Below, one piece after another: positions 10,503 to 21,943 of a DNA stretch of 64,000 nt. The position numbers were made by a program, and so were the translations under genes. The notes under the pieces are model-generated. The model made no database searches and was not told the origin of the DNA. It was given only the letters and a program-made list of their open reading frames with translations. Source of the stretch: Macrosoma leucophasiata (taxonomy: Eukaryota > Arthropoda > Insecta > Lepidoptera > Hedylidae); assembly GCA_036365455.1 (NCBI GenBank), contig JAWQUS010000002.1:20186001-20250000 (forward strand), in the 5' to 3' direction. Each line of letters begins with the position of its first letter. Within the stretch, counting starts at the first letter, position 1.

Positions 10503-11340
10503 ACCTCTCCCTATCTTTTCGGGGAAAGGAATAAGTTATCCAGTATCGGAGTATTTCTGCTGCCAAATGGTGACCAATGTAAACCACTTTCAAAATTGAA
10601 AGATATAACTGCCAGGCGGTTAAGTAGTGGTGGGCCACTACAAGTTACATGTTTTAGTCACACTATGCAAGCAACCCACGATCTGTGCGAGCCATTAAAT
10701 AACATCCTAAAAAAGCCTTGTAGGAATAAACTATCGATAACTAGATAACGGCTCTCCCTATTTTATATATTGTTCATGTGCAATATTTGCAGCCTTGGCT
10801 CGAGTAGGTAGGTACTGCGGTTGAGATTTCCGCTAAGTTTATTACGGTGGCGAGCTACCATGAAGGTTTTGCTCTTTACAGTCTATACAGTTACATATGC
10901 TTTGACGTCCTTTTGGATTTGTGCTAATTGGATCTGAGCACAATGCAGCTTGTAGGACATTTAGCCGAGAACTCGATACTGCTAACGTCAGCAAAAAGTA
11001 AGATTACTTTTTGCTGACGTTAGCAGTATTGTTTATTGTAAGCTCGACAGTAACTGAGCTCTAAGCCCCATTTAAGGTACCTGTACAAATAAATCGACTA
11101 CACGTCATAATCTAATCCTTATAGACCAGTTCATGTGCCTATAAAATACTTTGTTCTTCCCGTCTTCACAATATTCCTGGTTGAGTGGTAAACCACCCAG
11201 ATAGAGACAATAGAAAGGAATTCTGGGTGCTACCCTTTATATTGCCAAGGCAAGAGAAGTGACGCAAGCGTAACGCTATGAGCTATCGATAAAATAAATA
11301 AAAAAGCCGTCTGTCGGTCACGTCGGTACATATAGTAATA
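10503..11340. other. No gene; contains a perfect snapback
   Basis: Apart from the hairpin at 10976-11029 nothing is recognised. Confidence 0.4.
10976..11029. repeat. Perfect 26-bp snapback palindrome
   Basis: Arms 10976-11001 and 11004-11029 are exact reverse complements separated by 2 bases (GA). No coding context. Confidence 0.95.
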
Positions 11341-12124
11341 ACGGGTTATTCGTCAACTCGACAAGGATGACCGGACACACGTGTGTCCAGTTGGTTAAAC
11401 TTGAAAATGTAATGACTTGTTGTTTCGTCGTCTGGACACGAAAATATTTTTGCGTGTGTCCACATGGTGAAACTTAAATAAAACCACTTTTATGTTTTCA
11501 TCAACTGGACACTATCACTTTTTTTTTGCAAAAAACGTACAGTCATGTGCATATTCTCCTCGTTTATTACATCCTACTTAATATTTTAAATGCGAAATTT
11601 TAAGACACGGATTGACTACCTATAGGAAAAGAGTGAAAATAGCCAATATTCTCTAAATATACATAATAATTTAAAATCATTACTTCAAATATCACAAAAA
11701 ATGAAGTAGGTTAGTTCCAACACATAATTTAAAGTAGCAATTAAATTTCTGTATTTATTATCAAAGCCAAAGAAGTTTTGCCCTTGAAAGATACACCCCT
11801 TTTCTATACAAACTTGCAAAGCTTGTTTGCTTGTTTACTAAATGTAGTTGTAATGAAGTTTGAACGAGAATTGTACTCGGAGCTACATGCGGCATAAAAT
11901 AATGAAATAAAATATCACAGAAATGATCAATAGAGCATAATCATGGCATCACAATTCTAAAATGTATAATTTTACGAATAATAATCATTCTACTTAATTC
12001 TTTTAAGAATACCGATGCGATCAAGTTCAACTGTATTAGCCACGTTATTGAATAATATCCACTGAACGCCTAGTGATGTGTTTCCTTTTCCATACAGTTT
12101 TTTGTTTACACTTTGGATAGTTGA

Positions 12125-12200
12125 GATCATCATATCAGCCGTAATATGTCCACTGCTGGACTAAAGCCTCCCATAAGCAGATAATGGGATACATACCTCC
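12125..12200 (+). repeat. GTCCACTGCTGGAC repeat fragment, nested
   Basis: ATCATATCAGCCGTAATATG followed by TCCACTGCTGGACTAAAGCC is a sequence found widely in lepidopteran genomes, probably the 3' end of a retroposon. Here it lies inside the foldback element. Confidence 0.6.
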
Positions 12201-12249
12201 CCCCTGCCATAATAGCCACGGTCGGCATGTAAATTGGGGCATGTAAATT

Positions 12250-12385
12250 GGCGATCGCGGTGGCGGTAGTTTCGTCGCACGACGCTGCTGCCCACCTTGC
12301 ATTATTGCACTTACCTACTACCGCCCATTGGAATAGTTTGACCGCCCATTGGAATAGTTTGACCGCCATTGTTCGGTTGGCGGAT
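12250..12385. repeat. TGGCGGTAGT/ACTACCGCC repeat, copy 1, with tandem 21-mer
   Basis: CGATCGCGGTGGCGGTAGTT, an ACTACCGCCC block and GACCGCCATTGTTC are shared with 18778-18905 in the same order. The 21-bp unit containing CCGCCCATTGGAATAGTTTG is duplicated here. The paired GGCGGTAGT and ACTACCGCC blocks would form a stem. Confidence 0.7.
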
Positions 12386-12649
12386 AGTTGGGATATTGGC
12401 AACTAAATGAAGTCCTTTGTCTTGAAAAATAATCTGCGTGACTGTACTTTGTCATGAATTTGGTTAAAATGTGAACGTGTGTCCAGTTGGCGAAAACAAA
12501 ATAATATTTTATTTAAGTTTCACTATGTGGACACACGCAAAAATATTGTCGTGTCCAGACGACGAAATAACAAGTCATTACAATTTCAAGTTTAACCAAC
12601 TGGACACGCGTGTGTCCGGTCATCCGTGTCGAGTTGACGAATAACCCGT

Positions 12650-15600
12650 GATAACATCTAATCTTCAATGTTTTTGGATGGACGGAGAAATGGTTTACCG
12701 ATAGAATATCACATAACGAATCTCATTCTGGTTCATGACCCATCTCATATTAATGTAAAGTTTTAGTGGGTATAAGCTTGGTTCCATAATAAAATTCAGC
12801 GCATCTCTACATTCACATAAATTAGCTCTAGCCATTGTCATGAGCAGTAGCTCTAGGTTTTATTTTAAAAAACCTTCTGTCAGATTCAGACGTCTACACT
12901 AAAATAATCTTACCTGATATTCTTACACGGTTGTTAGATCACCGATCGTCGGCTATTCTTATCTATCTATTTGCCTATATCTAGTCGACAGCAGTTAAAT
13001 ATTCAACAATGAATTTAGAATTTCGAACTATTATCTCATCACAGATTTCGTATTCAAGTCACACCGGTTGATATAGTGTATCACAAGCAATTCCAACATT
13101 CATTAGGAAGACACAACTCATAAAACATTTGTGAGACATTTATTGTTTTCTAGAGTTTGAGGAACCGTTTCAATTGGATTCTTTCCAACAAACAAACTAT
13201 TTTATCCATTTGTTTGCTAGTATTGCTGTTTTGTGGCGTGTGATGTGGGGTAACTATTTGGTTTTAGTGGATTACCTACTACATTTCGTTTTATGAACCT
13301 AATTTAATTTAATAGATTCATTAGTATGGATTTGTATTCGTATTAAAAGTAAATATTTATGAATTGAAAATTTAATTTAAAACCCTAACATTAGATACAA
13401 GTAATTCGAAACTTTTCGGTTCTTTGCACAAAGCGCTCCCGTTGCCATGACCAACTTGGCAATGTGGCCAGTCTTCTGGGGACCTCACCACATGAGGAGA
13501 GCTATGTTCGGGAGTTCCCCGATGCATGTATGTATGTAAAATAATAGGCTTAGTTAATTAATGTAAATACATTTTAATAGAAAGGCAGCACATTATGTGT
13601 GTTATAAGTTGGAACTTTAAATGCCTATGTTTTGTTCTTTTTGTTTGTTTTGGAAAAAGTCATATATAAAACGTGAAAAGAATAATAGCTTGGAATCAGC
13701 AGTGTCTCAAAAATGCCACTGAGTGTCGACGCAATTGGAGAAATCCAATAACGCATCACATCTCACTCAGGTATGTACCGAAGCCGGAACCGAACTTTAA
13801 TTTATTTATTATCTTATACTCATATACTCTTCCAAATACTCTTACTAAATCCAACAGATCTTTAGTGATTCTACTTTCAGAAGGGTTGTTCACCGCGTAG
13901 TTTTAATAGATAGTCCTACTAAAAAGACCAATACGTAATTTTCAATTTCCCGTTGTACCTCATGATTGATGATCGGGTGATCACAAAAAACCAGCACAAG
14001 CAAAGGTTATTGATATTATTATCGTGACACAATAATTTAATGGAACTCGGGCAATTGGTAACCACTTTTCGTGTTGACCTATATTCGTGTAATGGATGGT
14101 ATTTCAATGTCGTTGGTGAACTCGGCCAAGAAATTCGTTGAGTGTTCAGAAATTGCTCTACGTAAGCAAATAAATTTAATGTGAAAATAAAACATTTGCT
14201 AACGCGAGAGTTCTTCTAAAATCGTGCCACATCGCGATTGGCATACTAATGAGAACCTGCGGGCCAACAAAACATACAACACAATGTGAAAGAACAAAAT
14301 AAATTGCTGAACACCTAACTGAGTAAGATATTGGTTACATTTTTAGAAATTAATTTGTGTGCAATCATTTTTTTACAATATACCACCAAATATTTGGGCG
14401 AGGCTAAATGAAGGACATGACGGGAACAATCCGAAAGTGAGGTCAAGATACTTGGAACCATGTGTAAATTCACGAGAGTAGGAGTAGGTAAATGTTGGGA
14501 TTTGGGAAGCTTGTTAAAACAAAGACATTACGTTATTTACACTATCTGTGTCCTGAAATTTGTTTGAATAGATTAAAAAATGCTTTTAGATTCCAAATCC
14601 AGATGTCAGGAAACTTATTTCCGAAGCAATTTATACAAATCGATTGTTTCTATCAACAAGGTCGGTTTTGCAAAAAAAGAGTTCTGTTAAGAGTGAAAAA
14701 GAATTATGTAAAGCAGTTCAATGTTTGTTTCGATGGTTAAAACACGAGTAAGATTATTAAGGAGTAGGTTACCTTTGAACGGCTCAAATGAAAAAACTTT
14801 CATTTTGCAAAACCAACACGAAACATTCGTCTTATCGAAATACGTCTGCAATTGTGTTTTTTTTTTCTTAAACGGCATCGACTTGTACTGAACTGAACTG
14901 TACCAAGTAAGAACCTAACCTATTGTAGTCACCATTAAAATATGCTGGGAAGTATTATTACGAAAATACTTAAATAATTACCTACTAATTCCTTGAAAAG
15001 AAATGCTTGAACCTGTCAATATCCTTGAAATAATGAGTGAACGTATGCATTCGGGATAAGTAAAGCAGTAGGTGCGTGTGGTGTGGTGGAGTCCCCTCCC
15101 CTCCCCCCCGTCACTCCGGCGCGGCGTGCGTGCTCACTGCCCACATTATCGTTTCGGAAACAATTCATTGTGATCGCTATCTAAACTGCACGCCCTAAGC
15201 TCGCGTCTCGAATTATCCGCTGTCCTATTGTCCGCTTTTTTGCTGGCACATAATGAGGATAATGGTTTTATCTGATGTGTTAGACACATTAAACGCAACT
15301 GTTACTTAGTTTTTTCACACAATATAACGTCCGCCGGCAAGAGAAATACTGTTCCTTGTAATATACTTAGCGTGATTCGAAGAATATAATTTTATTAAAA
15401 CTGATAATTGGCAAAAACTTTTATATTTTTCAAAAAATAATTTAGATTGGAATCAACATCCCTGGAAATTAATGATAGCATACCACTATCTGCATATGGA
15501 TTGAAATACATACAGTGAAACAAATTCAAACTAGCAGACCTGCAAATCTCAGGGGAAGCTGCTCCTTTGCCACCCGCATCTAGGTCATTCCCGCTCTTTA

Positions 15601-16080
15601 CGTTGTTTTTAGAGCTCACCTCAAAAGGAACAAATCTTTAATCAATCGTGCGTCTATCTGTCTGTTAGTCCGTCTGTCTCGGCCTGTTTTCTTCGAAAAT
15701 AACAGTATCCCAGTAGGTACTCTTTGTAAACATATGGATGAGAGTTGAGTTTCGTAGTCACTTTAGAGTGCCCTGAGAACTGAAACGTTGGTACGTTTTC
15801 TATGTAGGTACACTTGCGAGCTTTAAAATGGAATCACATAAACAGGGAATGTTCAATAATGTGTGATTATTGTTTTATTTATATTGTTGCAGCAACGGGG
15901 GTTGCTGTGATTCCAGTTTAAAGCTCGCAAATATTAATGACCTAGCATTAGAGTTGCCATAAAAGTTTAAGATCTCAATACCGAAGCGCAGTCACTCCGA
16001 ATGTTCCGTACCAGATCACAATGCGACACATAACACAACAAAGAACACGGTAACACTACTGCAGTTTTCAATTATCACCC
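12650..16080. other. No gene; two repeat scraps
   Basis: 13440-13535 contains 'GGGGACCTCACCACATGAGG', which resembles LINE-derived sequence. 15615-15720 contains CGTGCGTCTATCTGTCTGTT, a scrap of the repeat seen at 2683. 15085-15140 is GC-rich. No protein or RNA gene is recognised in the remaining ~3.2 kb. Confidence 0.4.
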
Positions 16081-16239
16081 CATTGAAATAAAACTATTTT
16101 TACGGATTTGTCTCGCGTATATTAAACTAAAATGATTTTTAAAATCAACCCGACGTTTCGGTCGCTTTTCAGCTTCCGTGGTCCCGGGCAGACTGAGGTG
16201 ACATTTGTCTGACAGAAATTTGAAAAAATTTATATGTAG

Positions 16240-16625
16240 CTACCTCCATCGATTTCGTAAACGCCTTGCGTAGCGTTCAGGATTAACACAATAATTACTT
16301 ATGGTATCTTGAGGTCTTGCAGACTGCTGCGGCTGGTATTTAATCTTGCTAAGTATGGGATCCCATGATGTTGATAATCGCCATCCATCTTCTCTATTGA
16401 AATTTGGGTGTTTTTTAATTTCAATAGCCTCGCGTACCATTCGTGGAATGGGTTTGTGTTCTCAAGCGAGTATTTGAATTTTATCAAACCGGATGTAATG
16501 GTTCGGCTTATCCGCTATGTGTTCACAGACTGCAGACCTCCCTGTTCTTCGGTTTTTGACATCAGCAATGTGCTCTTTAACGCGGGTGGAGAGAGCTGTA
16601 TCCACCCGCGTTAAAGAGCACATTG
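16240..16625 (-). pseudogene. PLE protein C-terminus (GIY-YIG side), left copy
   Basis: Minus-strand coding runs STRVKEHIADVKNRRTG, AVCEHIADKPNHYIRFDKIQ, MVREAIEIKKHPNFNREDGW, then LSTSWDPILSKIK and a C-terminal tail ending RRLRNRWR. This is the distal part of the endonuclease region of Penelope-like reverse transcriptases: KEH, the SAVCEH block and the NREDG-W-LS-SW-PIL ending are family hallmarks. The reverse transcriptase domain and the GIY-YIG motif itself are missing upstream. It is split over two frames around 16440-16462, so it is not functional. Confidence 0.85.
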
Positions 16626-16792
16626 CTGATTTCAATAGAGAAGATGGATGGCGATTATCAACATCATGGGATCCCATACTTAGCAAGATTAAATCCCAGC
16701 CGCAGCAGTCTGCAAGACCTCAAGATACCATAAGTAATTATTGTGTTAATCCTGAACGCTACGCAAGGCGTTTACGAAATCGATGGAGGTAG
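16600..16792 (+). pseudogene. PLE protein C-terminus, right copy with in-frame deletion
   Basis: Plus-strand coding reads STRVKEHIAD and continues straight into FNREDGWRLSTSWDPILSKI and the same RRLRNRWR ending. Against the left copy, about 53 codons (the VKNRRTG to HPN stretch) are missing without breaking the frame. The frame starts at the palindrome centre, so it has no start codon of its own. Confidence 0.85.
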
Positions 16793-16951
16793 CTACATAT
16801 AAATTTTTTCAAACTTCTGTCAGACAAATGTCACCTCAGTCTGCCCGGGACCACGGAAGCTGAAAAGCGACCGAAACGTCGGGTTGATTTTAAAAATCAT
16901 TTTAGTTTAATATACGCGAGATAAATCCGTAAAAATAGTTTTATTTCAATG

Positions 16952-17633
16952 AGTGTAGCTCGCGAAAACCTAAGAACATATCAAATTATCACCCCGTTGT
17001 GAAAGCTGCATGCTTTTTTGTCATACAAAGTTGAAAATATGTATCGAATGGAAACTGTCTAGATTGCAGTAAATTGTTTAATCTATTGGTCATTTAAATC
17101 CTTGGTATTAAAATAAATGTTAAAATCTACCAGGACATAATCTTGACAAATTTGCTGGTGCAACAAAAGACGTAATGCCACCACCATTATGTTAATGTGC
17201 GCACGCGCACGCCGCGCCGCTAATACGATGGTAATTGCTACGCTGCTTTGTTATGATAATGGACCCATTTCCATATTCGTAGCGATGAAATTAACTGGGC
17301 TTGCTCTAATAATTCTGAGAAAAAATATTAATTTCATGTAGTGTAGTAAAACTGTTCATTACAATTTATAATTTTGGTTGGGCGATATCTACAGGCTATT
17401 CTGATTAAACACAGTAAAATGTACCTATGGCATGGTCTTGAAAACGTAAAAATAGAAAAATATTATTTAACAAAAATTAAGTAGTTTTAAAATGTTAAAA
17501 CTCGTAGTTACGTTTTCCTAACCACTTATTACATACCTATTTTACGCTTTCCCAAATAAGGTCTCTGAAATCCATTTTTGTAAGGTTTCATGGATAGTAC
17601 TAGTACTAGTGAAAATGTTTGTCTAGTAAAGAT
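16952..17633. other. No gene recognised
   Basis: AT-rich with a GC block CGCACGCGCACGCCGCGCCG near 17200; nothing else is seen. Confidence 0.4.
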
Positions 17634-18294
17634 AAAAAACGGTCAAGTGCGTGTCGGGCCACGCGCAGTGTAGGGTTCCGTAGTTTTTAAGTTTTATTAA
17701 AGCAATAGAAAAAAAATTTTTTTTTCTATTAATTGTTCAAAAATTTTAGTATTACATTTGGTCGACGATTACTTGCAAACTAGTGAAGCCAACTTAAGTG
17801 TGATAGTTTGTCTTTTCATTTCGTTATATGTAGCTACTATTGCCGTAAAGATTAAATTTCTAACAACAACCGTTTAGTTGGTAGATGGGGGGACACTTGA
17901 CTCTAACGGAAATTGACACTTTAAAGTGCAATAAGTCACGAACAGTTAACTAAATCGAAAAATGATTTTAGCACACTCCTGACATTTTTGAACGACCTAT
18001 CCAACGATACCTTACACTATATAGAAAACGAAAAATAAAAAAAATGTCCCCGCGTTACATGTAGGGGAGGTACCTACCCTAAATAATTTTATTTTTCATG
18101 GTTTTATTCTACCACTTTGTCAGCGTGATTAAGGTGTATACTTGTTCTTAATTTCAAGTCTCTACTACCAATAGTTTTTGCGCTAAACCGCGGACGGACA
18201 GACAGACAGAGATTTTTTTCATGACATTATTCAAACCTAAAAACTACGGAACTCTACACTGTGCGTGGCCCGACACGCACTTGACCGGTTTTTA
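17634..18294. mobile_element. R5 element with ~55-bp terminal inverted repeats
   Basis: Left end GGTCAAGTGCGTGTCGGGCC followed by ACGCGCAGTGTAGGGTTCCG; the right end is its reverse complement, finishing CACGCACTTGACCGG. The interior holds a palindromic A8/T9 tract (17702-17729), a 'CGTTATATGTAGCTACTAT' block and a (GACA) tract. Relatives at 26815-27465 and 48535-49133 share the interior. No transposase is present. Confidence 0.8.
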
Positions 18295-18777
18295 ATAATA
18301 ACAGTCAGCGGTATAAAAATAGTTATAACTAGAAATCTACCACACAACCACATTACTTTAGGTACTCACACACATACAAATAAATCTCTCGTCTCTATAC
18401 GAACCTCGCGCGCGCATTCTCTCGTCCGTCGGGGATTCGCCAGCATTGGATGTCCCCGACGTCCGTGCGCCTCCATCAATAATTTATATCGACGACTCTC
18501 CATCGTCCATTATTATACTGTCATCTATATACACCCATATACCACTCCATCTATCACTCCATGGGAGGACGGGAGGTCACGGACATTTTGGATTCGTAAT
18601 CCGTAATTTCGCAGCACAGAGGAATTGTTTCGAAGGAATTGTTGAGAATGTGTAATTGTCACATATGCATCATCGTTCACCAGCAATTCAGCGAAAGGAC
18701 GTTCAATGCTAGACAGAAGCCTTCCCTAAAGATACTCACAAGTACCAAAATCGTCACACCTGCCTGGCAGGCGGATT

Positions 18778-18905
18778 GACGATCGTAGTGGCGGTAGTTT
18801 TATAGCGGGATGCTGCAGTCTATCACTCGGTTTTGTATTTACTACCGCCCTAATGGTTTGACCGCCATTGTTCAACGGAACAATGGCGGTCAAACCATCG
18901 GGCGA
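18778..18905. repeat. TGGCGGTAGT/ACTACCGCC repeat, copy 2, with perfect hairpin
   Basis: Same block order as 12250-12385. Its end contains a perfect 20-bp stem (18854-18873 with 18878-18897) around an AACG loop. The terminal GACCGCCATTGTTC segment has been copied in inverted form, which the other copy lacks. Confidence 0.75.
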
Positions 18906-20034
18906 CAGAGTCGCGCCGTCCCGACACCAGCATATTTGCAAAATAAACCCAAATGTTTAAATTCATACCGCAAAGATAACACGTCAGTCACACGTTACCA
19001 TATCAAGCCTCTTACTCGGAGTTCTTAAAACGCGTCTCAGTAATCCGACTTATATCATTAAAAGTAAAGCACCTCTGTGACACATCGTCAGCAGTGATGG
19101 GAGTGTTCCGGCAGGGGTCACGTTTGATTGCGTCGGATTGAACGCACGCCTGGGGCCCGGGGCTCTGAGCCCGGGGGCTCGCCATATCCACCGTGCGTGA
19201 GGACGCACATATATTACAAAACGTAACGCAAAACTGTCACTTCACGTCTGTATTATGCGAATGGGGTAGGCAGAGGTAAATACATTCAAGTAGGAACTCG
19301 AATACATGCCAACACCCACGATTCGTTGATTATGTAGCTTCCACAAAATGAGGCGCCACTGAAAAACAAGAAGTACTTATCTAGTACGGAAGATGGTGTA
19401 TGACCGAGTTGCATCGCACATACGAAGTTTTCACAAGAGTTAGCCCACATACAACTTCCCAACGTTAATCGCTGGGCAGCGGCTTGCCAGACACTATCAC
19501 CTCGCCTGGTCGGAGGATCCTCCCTTTTCGTCGGAGGAACAATAACACAAATGGCAAGCGAATATTGACATCTCCAAGCACATTACAAAACTCTGGGCAT
19601 TCATCAGAGTTACTCAAACTAGGGTTCGTAAAATTAACATAATCATGGCAAGTCATCATTCACTGAAATGCACACGAGTCTGACGGTCGCAACTTATCAA
19701 AATAGCTTAAAAAAACAAATTCAGTTTGCAAGATTAAAAAATAAGCACATGATTTAAAAATGAGATACTTTCACCTCTACCCTCGAATTTTTATAATTCT
19801 ATCAACATGGACAATTTGTGTACCTTCTCATTATCTGCATTTTCCATGGCATGTTGCATGTGTATACGTCTATGCCCTGTCATTTTATAAGAACTTTCGT
19901 GAGAGAATGTATTTCAAAACAGTTATTTCTTTCCAAAAAATGTGACAACCTTAAAAACGACAGATTTAGCTCTACCAAAACATGCGAATGTAGCTCCTAT
20001 TGCTTTTGCAAAAACGCGCACCATGTAAGCGGCG
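18906..20034. other. No gene; GC block and SINE-1 scrap
   Basis: 19140-19190 is a GC-rich block (GGGGCCCGGGGCTCTGAGCC). 19240-19330 matches the SINE-1 tail on the minus strand (GGGGTAGGCAGAGGTAAATA then CACCCACGATTCG). Nothing else is recognised. Confidence 0.45.
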
Positions 20035-20074
20035 TATTGTGAGAACGTGCCGGGTGAATAAATTGAATTGAATG
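20035..20074 (+). repeat. LINE 3' tail with (GAATT)-type repeat
   Basis: GGTGAATAAATTGAATTGAA resembles the tail of the CR1-like element at 45231-45256, so this is probably a heavily truncated copy. Confidence 0.4.
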
Positions 20075-20388
20075 GCGGAAGAACCGGAGCGGCTTTCGTC
20101 ATACAAATTGTTCGGCGGGCGGTGGCGGCAAGTGAGCACGTCTGCCATCGATTGGTGCTTAGTAATTAGTGCGAGGAAACGAGCCATGAGGGGATACTGC
20201 GTTGGTACGTCCTCGATGCCTGATGATGCCTTTCTACGAAGTGGGCCTTCACATGTGTGAAGACCTACTTCATAGAGAAGAAAGGTGCAGTTATAATTTG
20301 ATAAAAATTTTGGGCACTACGAAAGTAAAATTAGGAAAAATATTAATAGAATTTTGTGAAACTTCTTATTATCTAGGTAGACTGACTC

Positions 20389-20518
20389 TGAAGTTGGTAC
20401 ATTTATCTTGCCTTAAGTAATGTGACATTACAGTTTTTTTATGTCACATTACTTGAAGTTGGTACATTTATCTTGCCTTAAGTAATGTGACATTACAGTT
20501 TTTTTATGTCACATTATT
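20389..20518. repeat. 65-bp tandem duplication carrying a hairpin
   Basis: Two adjacent near-identical 65-bp units start at 20389 and 20454. Each contains TAATGTGACAT, a T-rich spacer and ATGTCACATTA, an 11-bp inverted repeat. The near identity suggests a recent duplication. Confidence 0.9.
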
Positions 20519-21837
20519 AATCTTAACGTCTCTGAGAAACTATAAGAAAGGCATTAAACTCCGATAGCTGTCGTAACCGCGTCACATAAAGCGGGCGAAA
20601 TGATAAATATTTTATGGGGCATTGTGCGCGCCATAATAAACTTGCCATCACCGCTGGTTATTGTCCTTATAGAGCATGTACAGCCAAAAAAATGTCTGAC
20701 AATACGAAATCAACCAAACATAGCTTTTATTACCATGGGATAAAGTGCTTGCGTGTACAACTTGATCTCTGTTTGATTACATATAGAGGCACAGGCGTGC
20801 TTGCCACGTTACAGAGCTGTTGCTAATTGGTAAAGTTTTACTTAAACAGCATTTATATTCCATAGCATGGAGTGGGACTTTATTCCTGTAGTAGTTTGGA
20901 GGAGCTCGAGGACCGGGTGAATGTCTGTGACTCTATGTTATTAAGTATTAGTATCTGCTTAGGTAGTCCGTCTGCTGTAGCTAGATACTACCTACGTAGA
21001 TACTCGAGCCTTTTGATTAGATTATATTCTAGTTAGATTATTATGCGAGCTTGAATTAAACACATCTACAACATATTGTTGCGTTATGTTAGTGTTTTAA
21101 ATGTCCATAAAGCCCGGATCCAAGACATTTTATGGCCTACTGATGTTTGTTTCGGGTCAGGAGAATGTACAACTTATTTGTTACTTTTATCAAAAAAGGT
21201 GTGATAGAAATTTGTCTAGTAATGAAACCACCAATGACCTCGTATGCCTACTTAGAAACATGTCAACCTCAAAGAAAGACGGCGCCACTAGTGTACTTAC
21301 AGCTCTTACAGCGATGCGATGTAGACAGGCGCGAAACATAATACAGTGAAGTGAAGTAGCGCAGCCGGTATTGTTTGACGTCATTGTGTTGTACTCGGCC
21401 ATTGTGTGGCTCCCACACGAAAGGGTTGTCCGGGTGCTGTAATCGGCAAAGTTCCTTGCCCCTGACAAATATGTCCTCACAGTCAAACCAGCAACAATAG
21501 TTTGTCCTATAAAAAGTACTCGGTTTGCGTATGAAAATCGCTAGTGTGCGGTCGAGTAAAATACGTCCGCTTACCCAAATAAGGCGAAAGTTTTTAAGTG
21601 ATGATAATAATATCAGATTATACATGCAGCAATAGTATTCTTTAAAATGTTATGTTCCGTTAATTACAGCTCCCACTTCGCAATGACAGCATAACTCAAC
21701 GTCTAATTCTGTTAACAAAGGCGAATAGCGTTCTGCGTTGTGTCCATTAAATACTCGTAGGAACACGCCGGGGCCTAAAATAATATTTATGTAAAAAAAC
21801 AAGGGCGCAGCTGGCGTGTTGTTATCGCCCAACAAGC
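20519..21837. other. No gene recognised
   Basis: Open frames of 60-118 codons on both strands around 21100-21630 overlap each other and lack motifs. Confidence 0.4.
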
Positions 21838-21943
21838 GCAACCGCCACCCGCCACCCGCCACCCGTACCCGCTACTCGCTACTCGCTACCCGCTACCCGC
21901 TACCCGCTACCCGCTACCCGCTACCCGCTACCCGCTACCCGCG
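21838..21943. repeat. 7-bp minisatellite (CTACCCG)n
   Basis: About fifteen heptamers: three CGCCACC units, one six-base CGTACC, two CGCTACT, about eight CGCTACC, then CGCGCCC. The gradient of variants indicates stepwise expansion from the right side. Confidence 0.95.

Larger units (their letters stand above)
11341..12649. mobile_element. 1.3-kb foldback element with ~180-bp terminal inverted repeats
   Basis: The left arm (11341 to about 11525) and right arm (about 12465-12649) are reverse complements with only scattered differences. Both begin ACGGGTTATTCGTCAACTCG at the outer tip. The arms hold a palindrome GGACACACGTGTGTCC (left) and its variant with GCGTG (right). No transposase is encoded; the middle holds unrelated AT-rich sequence and two other repeats (12125-12200, 12250-12385). 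A target duplication is not resolved: flanks read GTAATA and GATAAC. I could not assign the ACGGGTTATTCG terminus to a superfamily. Confidence 0.85.
16081..16951. mobile_element. Penelope-like element (PLE): two opposed 3' ends forming a giant palindrome
   Basis: The left copy runs on the minus strand and the right copy on the plus strand, joined at their truncated 5' sides near 16591-16600. The outer arms 16081-16403 and about 16631-16951 are near-identical reverse complements. An inner pair (16561-16590 and 16601-16630) is exactly complementary around a 10-nt loop. Both carry the C-terminal coding part of a GIY-YIG-type PLE and the same non-coding 3' end. The right copy lacks ~159 bp present in the left. 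PLEs are known to occur as head-to-head partial inverted copies. Confidence 0.85.

Noticed and set aside
10976..11029. microRNA precursor
   Set aside because: The stem is perfectly matched and has a 2-nt spacer, unlike a normal pre-miRNA with a larger loop and bulges.
21838..21943. Possible CRISPR-like or coding repeat array
   Set aside because: Seven-bp units without spacers: a simple minisatellite. The short frame through it only reflects the repeat.
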